A stretch of 64,000 nucleotides of DNA from Bifidobacterium aerophilum. GTDB taxonomy: Bacteria; Actinomycetota; Actinomycetes; Actinomycetales; Bifidobacteriaceae. This document shows positions 28,378 through 39,538 of the stretch, piece by piece. Numbering within the stretch: position 1 is the stretch's first letter; every line of letters begins with the position of its first letter. The notes beneath the pieces were generated by a model, which was given only the letters and a program-made list of their open reading frames with translations, had not been told where the DNA came from and did not search any database. The stretch lies in the NCBI RefSeq assembly GCF_010667685.1, contig NZ_WHZW01000011.1:1-64000 (forward strand), in the 5' to 3' direction. The position numbers were made by a program, and so were the translations under genes.

Positions 28378-29424
28378 ATGGCAGAGATCACATGGAAGTC
28401 GATTCTCACCAAGCTGGTCGGGGGAGACCATCTGAGCGCGGAGGAATCGGAGTGGTTCGTCGATGACCTGATGCAGGGCAATGCGAACCCGGCCGCCGTC
28501 GGCGCGGCTCTCGCCATGCAACAGCAGCTGGGCCTGACCGCGGACGAGGTGTCGGGCGCGGCCAAGGCCATGGTCTCCCATGCGGTGCCGCTGGATGTTT
28601 CCGGAGAGACGACCGATATCGTCGGCACCGGCGGCGACGGCTTCGCCACCGTGAACCTGTCCACCATGGGCTCGGTCGCCGCGGCCGCGGCCGGTGTGAA
28701 GATCGTCAAGCACGGCAACCGTGCCGCATCGTCGAAGTGCGGCGCCGCCGATGTGCTGGAGGCGCTGGGCCTGCCGCTGACACTGACCCCTCAGGCCGTC
28801 GGCGAGGTCGGCGACGAGGTAGGCATCACCTTCGCGTTCGCCCGCACGTTCCATCCGGCCATGCGCTTCGTCGGTCCGATCCGTGCCGCGCTCGGCATCC
28901 CGTGCGTGTTCAACGTGCTCGGACCGCTGACGAACCCCGCCAAGCCCGCGCATGTCGCCATCGGCTGCGCGAACCGTGCGATGAGCCCGATCATGGCCGC
29001 GGTCTATGCGGCCAATGGCCAGTCCGGTATGGTATACACCTCTCACGAAGGATTGGACGAGCTGGCTCCGACCGGTCCGGTGTCCGTCTGGGAGATCCGT
29101 GACGGCAAGGTCACGGAAACCGAATTCGATCCGACCGTCGAATTGGGGCTCGCCCCGGTCGACGTCGCCGATCTCAAGGGCGGCGAACCGGAAGTCAATG
29201 CGGCCGCGTTCCGTGACTTCCTCGCCGGCAAGGATATTCCGGCGCGCACCACCGCGCTGCTCAATGCCGCGTCCGCCATCGTAGCCGACGGCCATCTGGT
29301 CGGCGACGGTACGCTGGGAGAGCGGTTCAAGCAGGCGTATGCGCTTGCGCAGGACGCCGTTGATTCCGGCAAGGCCGAAGCCCTGTTCGCCAAGTGGATC
29401 GAGACCGCGCAGGCCAAAGCCTGA
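28378..29424 (+). CDS. trpD: Anthranilate phosphoribosyltransferase
   Basis: A 348-residue enzyme joining anthranilate to PRPP in tryptophan synthesis. The PRPP site GTGGDG is at residues 83-88, followed by NLSTMGSVAAAAAG and KHGNRAASSKCGAADVLEALG. These class it with trpD rather than with pyrimidine phosphorylases. The ATG at 28378 follows AAGGAGG; an in-frame ATG seven codons upstream has no ribosome site. No other trp gene is nearby, so trpD is separated from the rest of its pathway here. A long hairpin follows the stop codon. Confidence 0.95.
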   Translation: MAEITWKSILTKLVGGDHLSAEESEWFVDDLMQGNANPAAVGAALAMQQQLGLTADEVSGAAKAMVSHAVPLDVSGETTDIVGTGGDGFATVNLSTMGSVAAAAAGVKIVKHGNRAASSKCGAADVLEALGLPLTLTPQAVGEVGDEVGITFAFARTFHPAMRFVGPIRAALGIPCVFNVLGPLTNPAKPAHVAIGCANRAMSPIMAAVYAANGQSGMVYTSHEGLDELAPTGPVSVWEIRDGKVTETEFDPTVELGLAPVDVADLKGGEPEVNAAAFRDFLAGKDIPARTTALLNAASAIVADGHLVGDGTLGERFKQAYALAQDAVDSGKAEALFAKWIETAQAKA

Positions 29425-29445
29425 CGACATTCGCGTGATGAAATA

Positions 29446-29484
29446 GTTTGGGCCGGTTCCCAGCACTGGAGAACCGGCCCAAAC
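29446..29484. terminator. Two-way terminator between trpD and the gene at 29501
   Basis: GTTTGGGCCGGTTC pairs perfectly with GAACCGGCCCAAAC across an 11-base loop, between convergent genes. Confidence 0.85.
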
Positions 29485-29500
29485 GTGTCATTGCAGGCGG

Positions 29501-30061
29501 TTAAACGCGGGCACCGTCATCGGTATAGCCGTTACGCGTGTCGGTGTGGCCCTTGTGCTGAACGATCAATCCCACCGCACCTACCAAGGCGCACACGCCG
29601 AACACCGTGCCCAGCACCGCAGCCAACGCAGGCACGAACACGGATGCGATGACGCCGGCGATGCCGGCGACCAGCAGGATCCAGAACACCAGTTTCGACG
29701 CCTTGACTGGACCGATGCTCGGGTTCGGCGGCACGAAATCGTCGCCATAACGGTCCATCACCGCATCGGTGTCGAGCCAACTGGAATTCGTGTTGTCGCG
29801 AGGTCCTCGCGCACGGCGGGACATCGGTGCCAGATCATCCACGAACACGCCGTTGTCCAGGTCCCTGACCGACAGCAGTGCCTCCTTCTCCTTGCGCTGG
29901 GCGTGTTTTTCGAACCGTTTCGCACTGCGGGAACGTTCCACGTCCTTGAGATCGTCGGCATGGGCCTGCGCGAACGCGGCCCATGCGCCGTCGAGATCGG
30001 CGTCGTGGTTCGAGGAATCGTCGCGGCGTTCACCGGCATTGCTATTGTTGAGGTCAGTCAT
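29501..30061 (-). CDS. Hypothetical protein with two C-terminal membrane helices
   Basis: A 186-residue protein that I cannot place in a named family. The first 110 residues are hydrophilic and strongly charged (many Asp, Arg, Lys and Glu), probably a cytosolic region with a short coiled segment around residues 40-65. Two hydrophobic helices follow at about 121-140 and 144-166, with a short polar tail. The open frame continues far upstream across plsC, but a TACAGT box 13 bases before the ATG at 30061 supports a leaderless start there. It diverges from plsC with only 51 bases between the start codons, so the promoters overlap and may be co-regulated. Confidence 0.8.
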   Translation of the reverse strand: MTDLNNSNAGERRDDSSNHDADLDGAWAAFAQAHADDLKDVERSRSAKRFEKHAQRKEKEALLSVRDLDNGVFVDDLAPMSRRARGPRDNTNSSWLDTDAVMDRYGDDFVPPNPSIGPVKASKLVFWILLVAGIAGVIASVFVPALAAVLGTVFGVCALVGAVGLIVQHKGHTDTRNGYTDDGARV

Positions 30062-30068
30062 ATCCACC

Positions 30069-30074
30069 ACTGTA
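30069..30074 (-). promoter_or_regulatory. -10 box of leaderless gene at 30061
   Basis: TACAGT on the minus strand, starting 13 bases before the ATG, with the same sequence and spacing as before the histidine kinase gene. Confidence 0.55.
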
Positions 30075-30112
30075 ATCAGCGGCAAAGCCAAGTGGCTGAA
30101 AGGAGCGTCGTC

Positions 30113-30823
30113 ATGCTCTACTGGTTCTTCGTCAAAGTGTTCGGGCCGATCGCCCGTCATCGTCTTGGACCCTCGGTTTCGGGATTGGACAACATTCCGC
30201 GTCAGGGCGGCGCGATCATCGCGGCGAACCATTTGGCCGTGATCGATGACGCGCTTATCCCGATCACCTGCCCGCGCATGGTGCACTTCATGGGCAAGGC
30301 CGAATATTTCGAGGGCAAGGGACTCAAGGGCAAGTTCAAGAAATGGTGGTTCACGTCCGTGGGCGTGTTCCCGGTGGACCGTTCCGGCGGATCCAAATCG
30401 CTTGGCGCCCTCGAGCATGCGCGCGAGATCATCGAGGACGGTCACCTGTTCGGCATCCACATCGAGGGCACGCGCAGCCCGGACGGCAAACTGTACAAGG
30501 GACATACCGGCGTGGCCCGTCTCGCGTTCGAAACGGGATGCCCGATCGTGCCGACCGCCATCATCGGCTCGCGCGAGCTGCAGACGCCCGGCACGGTCAT
30601 TCCGCACAAGGGCAAGACCAAGGTGATCTACGGCAAGCCGATTCCCGTGAAGAAGAACCTTGCCGCGACCCACGACGATCTGCGTGCGCTCACCGATCGC
30701 ATCACCCGGGAGATCCAGTCCATGAGCGGACAGGAATACGTCGACGAGTACGCACAGAAGGTCAAGGCGCGACTTAAGGAGGAGGCCACATCCGCTGCGG
30801 CGCAGAACGAGCCGACGGCGTAA
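30113..30823 (+). CDS. plsC: 1-acyl-sn-glycerol-3-phosphate acyltransferase
   Basis: A 236-residue membrane-associated enzyme that adds the second acyl chain to lysophosphatidate, giving phosphatidic acid. The catalytic NHxxxxD motif reads NHLAVID at residues 39-45, and the acceptor-binding IEGTRS motif follows near residue 120. A short hydrophobic N-terminus (MLYWFFVKVFG) may anchor it. The C-terminal 40 residues are charged. An AAAGGAG ribosome site supports the ATG at 30113, although the frame is open for another 567 bases upstream. It is convergent with the PASTA kinase gene. The lipid made here feeds pgsA. Confidence 0.92.
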   Translation: MLYWFFVKVFGPIARHRLGPSVSGLDNIPRQGGAIIAANHLAVIDDALIPITCPRMVHFMGKAEYFEGKGLKGKFKKWWFTSVGVFPVDRSGGSKSLGALEHAREIIEDGHLFGIHIEGTRSPDGKLYKGHTGVARLAFETGCPIVPTAIIGSRELQTPGTVIPHKGKTKVIYGKPIPVKKNLAATHDDLRALTDRITREIQSMSGQEYVDEYAQKVKARLKEEATSAAAQNEPTA

Positions 30824-30860
30824 GCCGCGGTGCCGGACGGCCGCGATCGACTGGTTGTTC

Positions 30861-30906
30861 CATGGGGCTGTGTCGTCTCCTAACCGGAAGACGACACAGC
30901 CCCATG
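30861..30906. terminator. Two-way terminator between plsC and the PASTA kinase gene
   Basis: An 18-bp perfect stem, CATGGGGCTGTGTCGTCT with its complement, closes a 10-base loop. Confidence 0.88.
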
Positions 30907-30949
30907 CCATATGCAACCTCTATGCCGAATCGTCGGCCGGCCATGCCGG

Positions 30950-33295
<2,346 letters not shown>

Positions 33296-33373
33296 GTCAG
33301 GTCCCTCACCTTGTTCATGGAATCTTCCGACAGTTTACATTGGGGCATGCCGCGGGACGTTTCCCGTGCCGGT

Positions 33374-34468
33374 TCACGCCATGGGCACGAAACGCGCGCA
33401 TGCGGCGGTCATCGCGGCGCGTGCGCCGTCGTCCAGGTCCCACGCGCCGATCGCCTCCCTCGACTGGCGCCACAGCCGCGCGATGCGATCGCGCGAACGG
33501 TCGATGGCGCCTGTCGACGCAAACAGCTCGATGGCCCGCGCCACCTGTTCGTCGCTGCGCTCGGGAGCCTCGAACATGTCGGCAAGCTCGCGTCTCGCGG
33601 ACCCGTCGGCGGATTCGAGCGCATCCGCGAGCAGCACGGTGCGCTTGCCTTCCCGGATATCGCCTCCGACCGGCTTGCCGGTGCGCGCGCTGGAGCCGGT
33701 CACATCCAGCAGATCATCCGCCAGCTGGAACGCCAGGCCGAGCGGACGCCCCACCGACAGCGCCCTGCCGCGGGCCTGACGCGGGTCGGTCCCGGCCGCC
33801 AGCAGAGCCAGCTCGATCGGCGCGATCGTCGTGTAGCTCGCCGTTTTCCAACGGAACACGTTCAATGAGGCCTCAGCCAGCGCATGCGGATCGTCCAACG
33901 GAGTCAGTTCGACGGCCAGATCCAGCACCTGCCCGATCTCCACTTCGCGATGCATGTTCAGGAACGCCGCGACAATCGCGTCGTGCGGATGCAGGACGCG
34001 CGCCGCCGTGTTGGCGATGTCCACGCTGGCGGTGGCCAACAGGTCGCCGAGCATGATGCCCAGGCCGTTGCCGATCGACGTCGAACGGGTGGCTTCGGCA
34101 AGCGCGCGATGCGCGGAGGGCTTGCCGCGCCGCAGATCGGATTCGTCGATGATGTCGTCATGCACCAGCGCCGCGGTCTGGAACACCTCGATGGCGCAGG
34201 CGAGGTCGAGCATCGCGTCCCGCATGCGCTTCGCGTCGGCGTCTCCGTCCGGCGACGCCGGACGGACCGCGTCGAACGTGTCGAGCGCCAGCAGCGCGCG
34301 CAGCCGCTTGCCTCCCTCGCTGGACGTCAACGCCTGGCCGGTCACCTCGCCCAGCACCGTCTCGCACGCCGCCGACGGCGACTCGTCTTCGTCCCTCGGG
34401 CCCATCGCGGAACGTACGAGTCCGGCGATCCTCGCCTCGACGGCTGTCTTTTGCACATCACAATCCAT
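33374..34468 (-). CDS. Polyprenyl diphosphate synthase
   Basis: A 364-residue trans-isoprenyl diphosphate synthase that lengthens allylic diphosphates with isopentenyl diphosphate for carriers or quinone-like lipids. The first aspartate-rich motif is in VHDDIIDESDLRRGKP and the second is FQLADDLLDVTG, both intact. Chain length cannot be fixed by eye, so geranylgeranyl and longer products are both possible. The start at 34468 is chosen because TAACCT begins 13 bases upstream; a longer frame from 34504 would overlap that box. It lies upstream of the PASTA kinase gene on the same strand, 78 bases apart. Confidence 0.92.
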   Translation of the reverse strand: MDCDVQKTAVEARIAGLVRSAMGPRDEDESPSAACETVLGEVTGQALTSSEGGKRLRALLALDTFDAVRPASPDGDADAKRMRDAMLDLACAIEVFQTAALVHDDIIDESDLRRGKPSAHRALAEATRSTSIGNGLGIMLGDLLATASVDIANTAARVLHPHDAIVAAFLNMHREVEIGQVLDLAVELTPLDDPHALAEASLNVFRWKTASYTTIAPIELALLAAGTDPRQARGRALSVGRPLGLAFQLADDLLDVTGSSARTGKPVGGDIREGKRTVLLADALESADGSARRELADMFEAPERSDEQVARAIELFASTGAIDRSRDRIARLWRQSREAIGAWDLDDGARAAMTAACARFVPMA

Positions 34469-34475
34469 GCGTCCA

Positions 34476-34481
34476 AGGTTA
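34476..34481 (-). promoter_or_regulatory. -10 box of leaderless polyprenyl synthase gene
   Basis: TAACCT on the minus strand, starting 13 bases before the ATG at 34468. Confidence 0.5.
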
Positions 34482-34665
34482 TCCACAATGATTGCCGAAC
34501 ACAAGAACCGCTTCGTTCCAACGGTTTGAGGCGTTCGACCACAGGAGGCGAAAAACGCGTCCCGAACGGCGCCCTTAGGGCATAGTTACAGGTATGCGCA
34601 TGCCGCGCGTGGATGGCGGGCAAGGGGCCGTCCGCAACGAACGAGCCAAACTAAGGAGGGCCGGA

Positions 34666-34890
34666 ATGGACACGACACGGACCGAACACCGAGATACGAG
34701 ACGTCGCCGCCCGCGACGCGATCATGACCGCCTTGCGGCGCGGAATGCGGTGGGCGCGGGGAAGCGGCCGTGCCCCGTGCGCCGTGACGGGGCGGAGACC
34801 GGGCGGCGGGCGGTCGCCGCCGGCGCGCCGATCGGCGGCGACGAACTTGAACGGCTCACGCTGAGCTTCCGGGAACTGCGTCGGCGGTAG
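34666..34890 (+). CDS. Small ORF, probable 5' part of an interrupted DUF4192-like gene
   Basis: A 74-codon frame with a strong CTAAGGAGGG ribosome site six bases before the ATG. The product is very Arg-rich in its first half and ends ELERLTLSFRELRRR. A TAG stop at 34888-34890 is followed in the same frame by open sequence that runs into the DUF4192-like frame at 34948. With that stop read as an amino acid, one 276-codon gene would run from 34666 to 35496. This could be a recent nonsense mutation, a sequencing error, or two separate genes. No other family match is recognised. Confidence 0.5.
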   Translation: MDTTRTEHRDTRRRRPRRDHDRLAARNAVGAGKRPCPVRRDGAETGRRAVAAGAPIGGDELERLTLSFRELRRR

Positions 34891-34947
34891 GGGCCCTCGG
34901 CCGCTTCGGAGGCTTGGGTCGGCGCGCCGTTCGGCGAATGGTCGGGG

Positions 34948-35496
34948 ATGCTCGAATCCGTGCCGCATGCGCCGCGCGGCGACGGCATGTTCCGTGACGG
35001 CATCGCGACGGCCGACGGGCCTTGCTGTGATTCGGAGGATGCGACGGACTGCATGCTGAGCCGTGACAACGTTGCCATGCTTGCGGCGGGCATGGCCGAG
35101 TCGTTGCCGATCCGTGACGCCATGATCGTCTCCCTGGTGACGGGCCGCTCCTGCGACAGGCGCATGATGATCGAAATAGCCTCGCGTCCGCATTCGGCCG
35201 GCGTGCGACGCCGTATGTCGTCAATGATGATCGACGCCTTCCATGGGGCCGGACCGGGGCCGGATCCGACGCGTTGCACGTCGGGCGTGACGATGCTCGC
35301 CCAGATAGCCGATGCGGTGCCCGAGCGATGGGGCGTGCAACCCCGGGCCGCCATCGCATACGTGCTGTGGTGGATGGACGACGACGCGGCCGCGCTTCAC
35401 GCGCTCGAATGCTTGGCCGAGGACGACGGCTGCACGCTGGCCGGCATCGTGCTGTCGATGGTCGAACGCGGAATCCGTCCCGCATGGTGCGGGTGA
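34948..35496 (+). CDS. DUF4192-like protein, probable 3' part of an interrupted gene
   Basis: A 182-codon frame whose end resembles the DUF4192 C-terminus: AAIAYVLWWMDDDAAALHALECLAEDDGCTLAGIVLSMVERGIRP, given here only by its start AAIAYVLWWM and end VERGIRP. Full-length DUF4192 proteins of actinobacteria are longer and have no known function. No ribosome site precedes the ATG at 34948. The coding frame is open back to the TAG at 34888 and continues in frame before it, so this is more likely the tail of a gene starting at 34666. It sits just before the principal sigma factor gene. Confidence 0.55.
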   Translation: MLESVPHAPRGDGMFRDGIATADGPCCDSEDATDCMLSRDNVAMLAAGMAESLPIRDAMIVSLVTGRSCDRRMMIEIASRPHSAGVRRRMSSMMIDAFHGAGPGPDPTRCTSGVTMLAQIADAVPERWGVQPRAAIAYVLWWMDDDAAALHALECLAEDDGCTLAGIVLSMVERGIRPAWCG

Positions 35497-35580
35497 GACC
35501 GTTCCCGCGTGTTCGCGCGCGGGGAAACGGGAATAATCGTCCTTGGAAGGTGGTTTACTCCAATAGTTGACGATTTGCCC

Positions 35581-35610
35581 TTGCCAGAAGTGCGCCTTAT
35601 GTGGTATAAG
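35581..35610 (+). promoter_or_regulatory. Promoter of the principal sigma factor gene
   Basis: TTGCCA (35581-35586) and TATAAG (35605-35610) with an 18-base spacer form a vegetative promoter about 30 bases before the ribosome site. Confidence 0.6.
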
Positions 35611-35642
35611 CGTGCGTCGGCAGGAACAGTAGGAGGATGAGC

Positions 35643-37028
35643 TTGGCCAAGAAGGATGCGACGGCAACCAAGGACAGCGCCGAAGAGACCGAGAAGGCGA
35701 CGTCCGCAAGGAAGACCGCAGCCAAGGCGAAGAAGAAGTCTTCGACGAGAACCTCTGCGACGAAGAAGACCGCGACCGAGACGAAGCGCAAGGCAGCCGC
35801 GAAGGAGGAACCCGCCAAGGAGTCCGACGTCACGCAGGACGACGAGCTCGAGGACGACGAGGACCAGGACGTCGATGCCGATCTGGATGATCTGGATGAC
35901 GATTTGGACGACGTGTCCGATGACGATCTGGACGAGGACGACGATGAGGAGGACGACGAGTCCGAAGACATCGACGACGAGGAGGACGAAGAGTCCAAGC
36001 CCAAGGAGATCGTGACCCCCAAGGAGAAGGGCGCGTTCGTTGTCCGAGACGACGATGACGACGACAACCTGACGCCTTCCGGCAACCCGAAGCGTCGCGT
36101 CATCGCCGCCGGCGCCACCGCCGACCCGGTCAAGGACTACCTCAAGCAGATCGGCCGCGTGAGTCTGCTGAACGCCGAACAGGAGGTCGACCTGTCGGAG
36201 CGCATCGAGGCCGGCCTGTACGCGCAGCACCTGCTCGACACCGAGTCGGACAAGATGGACTTCAAGCGCAAGCGCGAGCTCAAATGGGCCGCGAACGACG
36301 GCAAGAAGGCCAAGGACCACCTGCTCGAGGCCAACCTGCGACTCGTCGTCTCGCTCGCCAAGCGTTACACCGGCCGCGGCATGCTGTTCCTCGACCTCAT
36401 CCAGGAAGGCAACCTCGGCCTGATCCGCGCCGTCGAGAAGTTCGACTGGAAGAAGGGCTTCAAGTTCTCCACCTACGCGACCTGGTGGATCCGCCAGGCC
36501 ATCACCCGCGCCATGGCCGATCAGGCGCGCACCATCCGCGTGCCCGTGCACATGGTCGAAGTGATCAACAAGCTGAGCCGCGTGCAGCGCCAGATGCTGC
36601 AGGACCTTGGCCGCGAGCCCACGCCCGACGAGCTGGCGCGCGAGCTCGACATGCCGGTCGAGAAGGTGCAGGAAGTGCAGAAGTACGGTCGCGAGCCGAT
36701 CTCGTTGCACACCCCGCTCGGTGAGGACGGCGATTCCGAGTTCGGCGACCTCATCGAGGACACCGACGCCATCGCGCCGTCCGACGCGGTCGCGTTCTCG
36801 CTGCTGCAGGAGCAGTTCAAGCAGGTGCTCGAGACGCTGTCCCCGCGCGAGGCCGGCGTCATCAAGATGCGCTACGGCCTCGAGGACGGCCAGCCGAAGA
36901 CGCTGGACGACATCGGCCGCGTGTACGGCGTGACCCGTGAACGCATCCGCCAGATCGAATCCAAGACCATGTCGAAACTGCGGCATCCGTCTCGCTCGCA
37001 GACCCTGCGCGACTTCCTGGATCAATGA
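35643..37028 (+). CDS. rpoD: Principal RNA polymerase sigma-70 factor
   Basis: A 461-residue housekeeping sigma factor (HrdB/SigA type) that directs RNA polymerase to vegetative promoters. The first 150 residues are Lys/Ala-rich and then an almost pure Asp/Glu stretch. Region 1.2 starts with [16 protein letters not shown], region 2 holds [29 protein letters not shown] (seen here as its ends GLIRAVEK and TWWIRQAI), and region 4 ends in [10 protein letters not shown]. The ribosome site AGGAGG touches the ATG at 35637, which is too close. The TTG at 35643, six bases away, is therefore the better start. parE follows after three hairpins. Confidence 0.95.
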   Translation: MAKKDATATKDSAEETEKATSARKTAAKAKKKSSTRTSATKKTATETKRKAAAKEEPAKESDVTQDDELEDDEDQDVDADLDDLDDDLDDVSDDDLDEDDDEEDDESEDIDDEEDEESKPKEIVTPKEKGAFVVRDDDDDDNLTPSGNPKRRVIAAGATADPVKDYLKQIGRVSLLNAEQEVDLSERIEAGLYAQHLLDTESDKMDFKRKRELKWAANDGKKAKDHLLEANLRLVVSLAKRYTGRGMLFLDLIQEGNLGLIRAVEKFDWKKGFKFSTYATWWIRQAITRAMADQARTIRVPVHMVEVINKLSRVQRQMLQDLGREPTPDELARELDMPVEKVQEVQKYGREPISLHTPLGEDGDSEFGDLIEDTDAIAPSDAVAFSLLQEQFKQVLETLSPREAGVIKMRYGLEDGQPKTLDDIGRVYGVTRERIRQIESKTMSKLRHPSRSQTLRDFLDQ

Positions 37029-37030
37029 TC

Positions 37031-37057
37031 CGGTCGGCCCGCTCGGCAGGCCGACCG
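37031..37057 (+). terminator. Hairpin 1 after rpoD
   Basis: A 9-bp stem, CGGTCGGCC with GGCCGACCG, starts two bases after the rpoD stop codon. Confidence 0.6.
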
Positions 37058-37062
37058 TGCGA

Positions 37063-37095
37063 GTCGGGGAACAGTCCAGCGGACCGTTCCCCGAC
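37063..37095 (+). other. Hairpin 2 in the rpoD-parE gap
   Basis: GTCGGGGAACAGTCC pairs with GGACCGTTCCCCGAC, with one A-C mismatch and a three-base loop. There is no T run, so it may be an RNA-stability element instead of a terminator. Confidence 0.6.
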
Positions 37096-37149
37096 AGAGC
37101 CATCCATTGTTCGTCACGCTTCGATCGCCCCGACGGAGCCATCCGTTCC

Positions 37150-37176
37150 GTGCTCCCCAGAAGGGAGCACGTTTTT
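37150..37176 (+). terminator. Terminator before parE
   Basis: GTGCTCCC pairs with GGGAGCAC, then GTTTTT. It ends 28 bases before the parE start, so parE needs a promoter overlapping this hairpin or readthrough. Confidence 0.8.
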
Positions 37177-37204
37177 GTCTTACACGGACTGAATAAGGAG
37201 AACC

Positions 37205-39472
37205 ATGCCCGAATCCTACGGCGCCGACAGTCTTACCGTGCTCGAAGGCCTTGACGCGGTACGCAAGCGTCCCGGCATGTACATCGGCACGACCGACAGC
37301 CAGGGTCTCATGCACTGCCTGTGGGAGATCATCGACAACTCCGTGGATGAGGCCTTGGCCGGCGCCTGCGACCACATCACCGTCACCCTGCATGCCGACG
37401 GTTCCGTCGAGGTGGCGGACAACGGCCGCGGCATCCCCGTCGACGTCGAACCGAAGACCAAGCTCACCGGCGTCGAGGTCGTGCTCACCAAACTGCACGC
37501 CGGCGCGAAGTTCGGCAACTCCTCCTACAACGCGGCCGGCGGCCTGCATGGCGTCGGATCGTCGGTCGTGAACGCCCTGAGCTCACGACTCGACGTCGAA
37601 GTCGACCGTGACGGCAAAACGCATCACATGGCGTTCCATCAGGGTCATCCCGGCGTGTATGCGGACGCCGATCCGGCGCATCCATCCCCGGATTCGCCGT
37701 TCAAACGCACCCGCAGGAACAAGCCGACCGAACTGGAGATCGTCGGCAAGGTCAGCCCCAAGACCACCGGCACGCGCATCCGATACTGGGCCGATCCCGA
37801 AATCTTCAACGACACCGCGCGATTCAGCTACGAGCAGCTCATCGATCGCGTGCGGCAGACCAGCTTCCTCGTGCCGGGATTGAAGATCACCGTCATTGAC
37901 GAGCACATCCCCGAAACGGGCGACGCCAGCGTCGACGAGCTGCGCGAAATCGACGATCAGACGCCGGACGAGACCGACACTTTCGTATCGGAAGGATCCG
38001 ATGCGGACACCGCCGACACGATGGGCGGATCCGAAATGTCCGAGGCCGTCGCCGTCGCCAAAGCCGATGCGGCAGGCCACACGCACCGCCGCGTCGAGGA
38101 ATTCTGCCACACCGGCGGCGTCCGCGACTTCGTGGACTTCCTGTCGAACGGTGAGCCGGTGTCCGATATCTGGCGCGTCAGCGGGCAGGACACGTACGTC
38201 GAGGAGACGCAGGCCGTCGGCGAGAACGGCGAACTGCACGCGCAGAAAGTCAAGCGCGACTGCGGCGTCGACATCGCGTTACGTTGGGTCAACGGATACG
38301 ACACCGTGATCCGCAGCTTCGTCAACGTGGTCGAGACCCCCGGCGGCGGCACGCACGTCGACGGGTTCCTGCTGAGCCTGACCAAGCAGATCCGCAAGAC
38401 CGTCGAGGACAACGCGCGCAAGCTCAAGGTCAATCTCAAGGATCCGGCGCAGAAGGTCGAACGCGACGACATCATGGCCGGACTCGTGGCCGTCGTCACC
38501 GTGCGCATCGCCGAACCGCAGTTCCAGGGGCAGACCAAGGACGTGCTCGGCACCGCGCAGGTCAAGCCGATCGTCACCAAGATGACCGACAGGCAGTTCG
38601 GCGAGATGATCACCGGTTCGAAACGTGGCTACAAGGAACAGTCCGGCCGCGTGCTCGACAAGATCGTCGGCGAGATGCATGCGCGCATCCAGGCCCGCAA
38701 GACCAAGGAGGTCACGCGCCGCAAGAACGCGCTCGAATCCGCGTCCATGCCGCCGAAACTGTCCGACTGCCAGCCGGGCAACGACGACGTGGCCGAACTG
38801 TTCATCGTCGAGGGCGATTCCGCGCTCGGAACCGCCAAGGCCGCCCGCAACTCCGCGTTCCAAGCGCTCCTGCCGATTAGAGGCAAGATCCTCAACGTGC
38901 AGAAGGCGTCGCTCGCGCAGATGCTGTCCAACAAGGAATGCGCGGCGATCATCCAGGTCGTCGGCGCCGGATCCGGCCAGAGCTTCGACATCGACCAGGC
39001 GCGGTACAACAAGATCATCATGATGACCGATGCCGACGTCGACGGCGCGCACATCCGCATCCTGCTGCTCACCCTGTTCTACCGGTACATGCGCCCGCTC
39101 ATCGAGGCCGGGCACGTATACGCGGCCGTGCCTCCGCTGCATCGCATCGCGCTTGCAGGCTCGCACAAGGGCGAATTCATCTACACGTATTCCGACGACG
39201 AACTCGCCGGCAAACTCGCCGATCTCGACAAGCGCAGAATTTCCTATAACCCCGACATCCAGCGCTACAAGGGCTTGGGCGAGATGGACGCCGACCAGTT
39301 GGCGGACACGACGATGGACCCGCGCACACGCATGCTGCGCCGCATCCGCATGGAGGACGCGGCCGAAGCCGCCGGCATCTTCAGCCTGCTCATGGGCGAC
39401 GACGTGCCGCCGCGCAAGGCGTTCATCGTCGACAACGCCGACGATTTCGACCGTTCCAAGATCGACACCTGA
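37205..39472 (+). CDS. parE: DNA topoisomerase IV subunit B (ParE/GyrB type II topoisomerase)
   Basis: A 755-residue ATPase subunit that powers unlinking of sister chromosomes together with ParC (gene at 49786-52515). The GHKL ATPase motifs are DNSVDEAL, DNGRGIPVD and AAGGLHGVGSSVVNALS. The TOPRIM domain has ELFIVEGDSALG and the metal-binding MTDADVDGAHIRILLL. A 70-residue acidic insertion (about residues 240-300) splits the transducer domain. Naming it ParE rather than GyrB rests on its position after rpoD and on the separate subunit A gene nearby; gyrB and gyrA usually lie at the replication origin. An AAGGAG ribosome site supports the ATG. Confidence 0.9.
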   Translation: MPESYGADSLTVLEGLDAVRKRPGMYIGTTDSQGLMHCLWEIIDNSVDEALAGACDHITVTLHADGSVEVADNGRGIPVDVEPKTKLTGVEVVLTKLHAGAKFGNSSYNAAGGLHGVGSSVVNALSSRLDVEVDRDGKTHHMAFHQGHPGVYADADPAHPSPDSPFKRTRRNKPTELEIVGKVSPKTTGTRIRYWADPEIFNDTARFSYEQLIDRVRQTSFLVPGLKITVIDEHIPETGDASVDELREIDDQTPDETDTFVSEGSDADTADTMGGSEMSEAVAVAKADAAGHTHRRVEEFCHTGGVRDFVDFLSNGEPVSDIWRVSGQDTYVEETQAVGENGELHAQKVKRDCGVDIALRWVNGYDTVIRSFVNVVETPGGGTHVDGFLLSLTKQIRKTVEDNARKLKVNLKDPAQKVERDDIMAGLVAVVTVRIAEPQFQGQTKDVLGTAQVKPIVTKMTDRQFGEMITGSKRGYKEQSGRVLDKIVGEMHARIQARKTKEVTRRKNALESASMPPKLSDCQPGNDDVAELFIVEGDSALGTAKAARNSAFQALLPIRGKILNVQKASLAQMLSNKECAAIIQVVGAGSGQSFDIDQARYNKIIMMTDADVDGAHIRILLLTLFYRYMRPLIEAGHVYAAVPPLHRIALAGSHKGEFIYTYSDDELAGKLADLDKRRISYNPDIQRYKGLGEMDADQLADTTMDPRTRMLRRIRMEDAAEAAGIFSLLMGDDVPPRKAFIVDNADDFDRSKIDT

Positions 39473-39485
39473 TCCCGAACGAGAT

Positions 39486-39518
39486 TTGTCCTCCCCGTCG
39501 CACAGACGGGGAGGACAA
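39486..39518. terminator. Two-way terminator between parE and aspA
   Basis: TTGTCCTCCCCGTC pairs perfectly with GACGGGGAGGACAA, loop of five bases, between convergent genes. Confidence 0.9.
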
Positions 39519-39538
39519 GACGTTTGCGCTGTCCGTCG

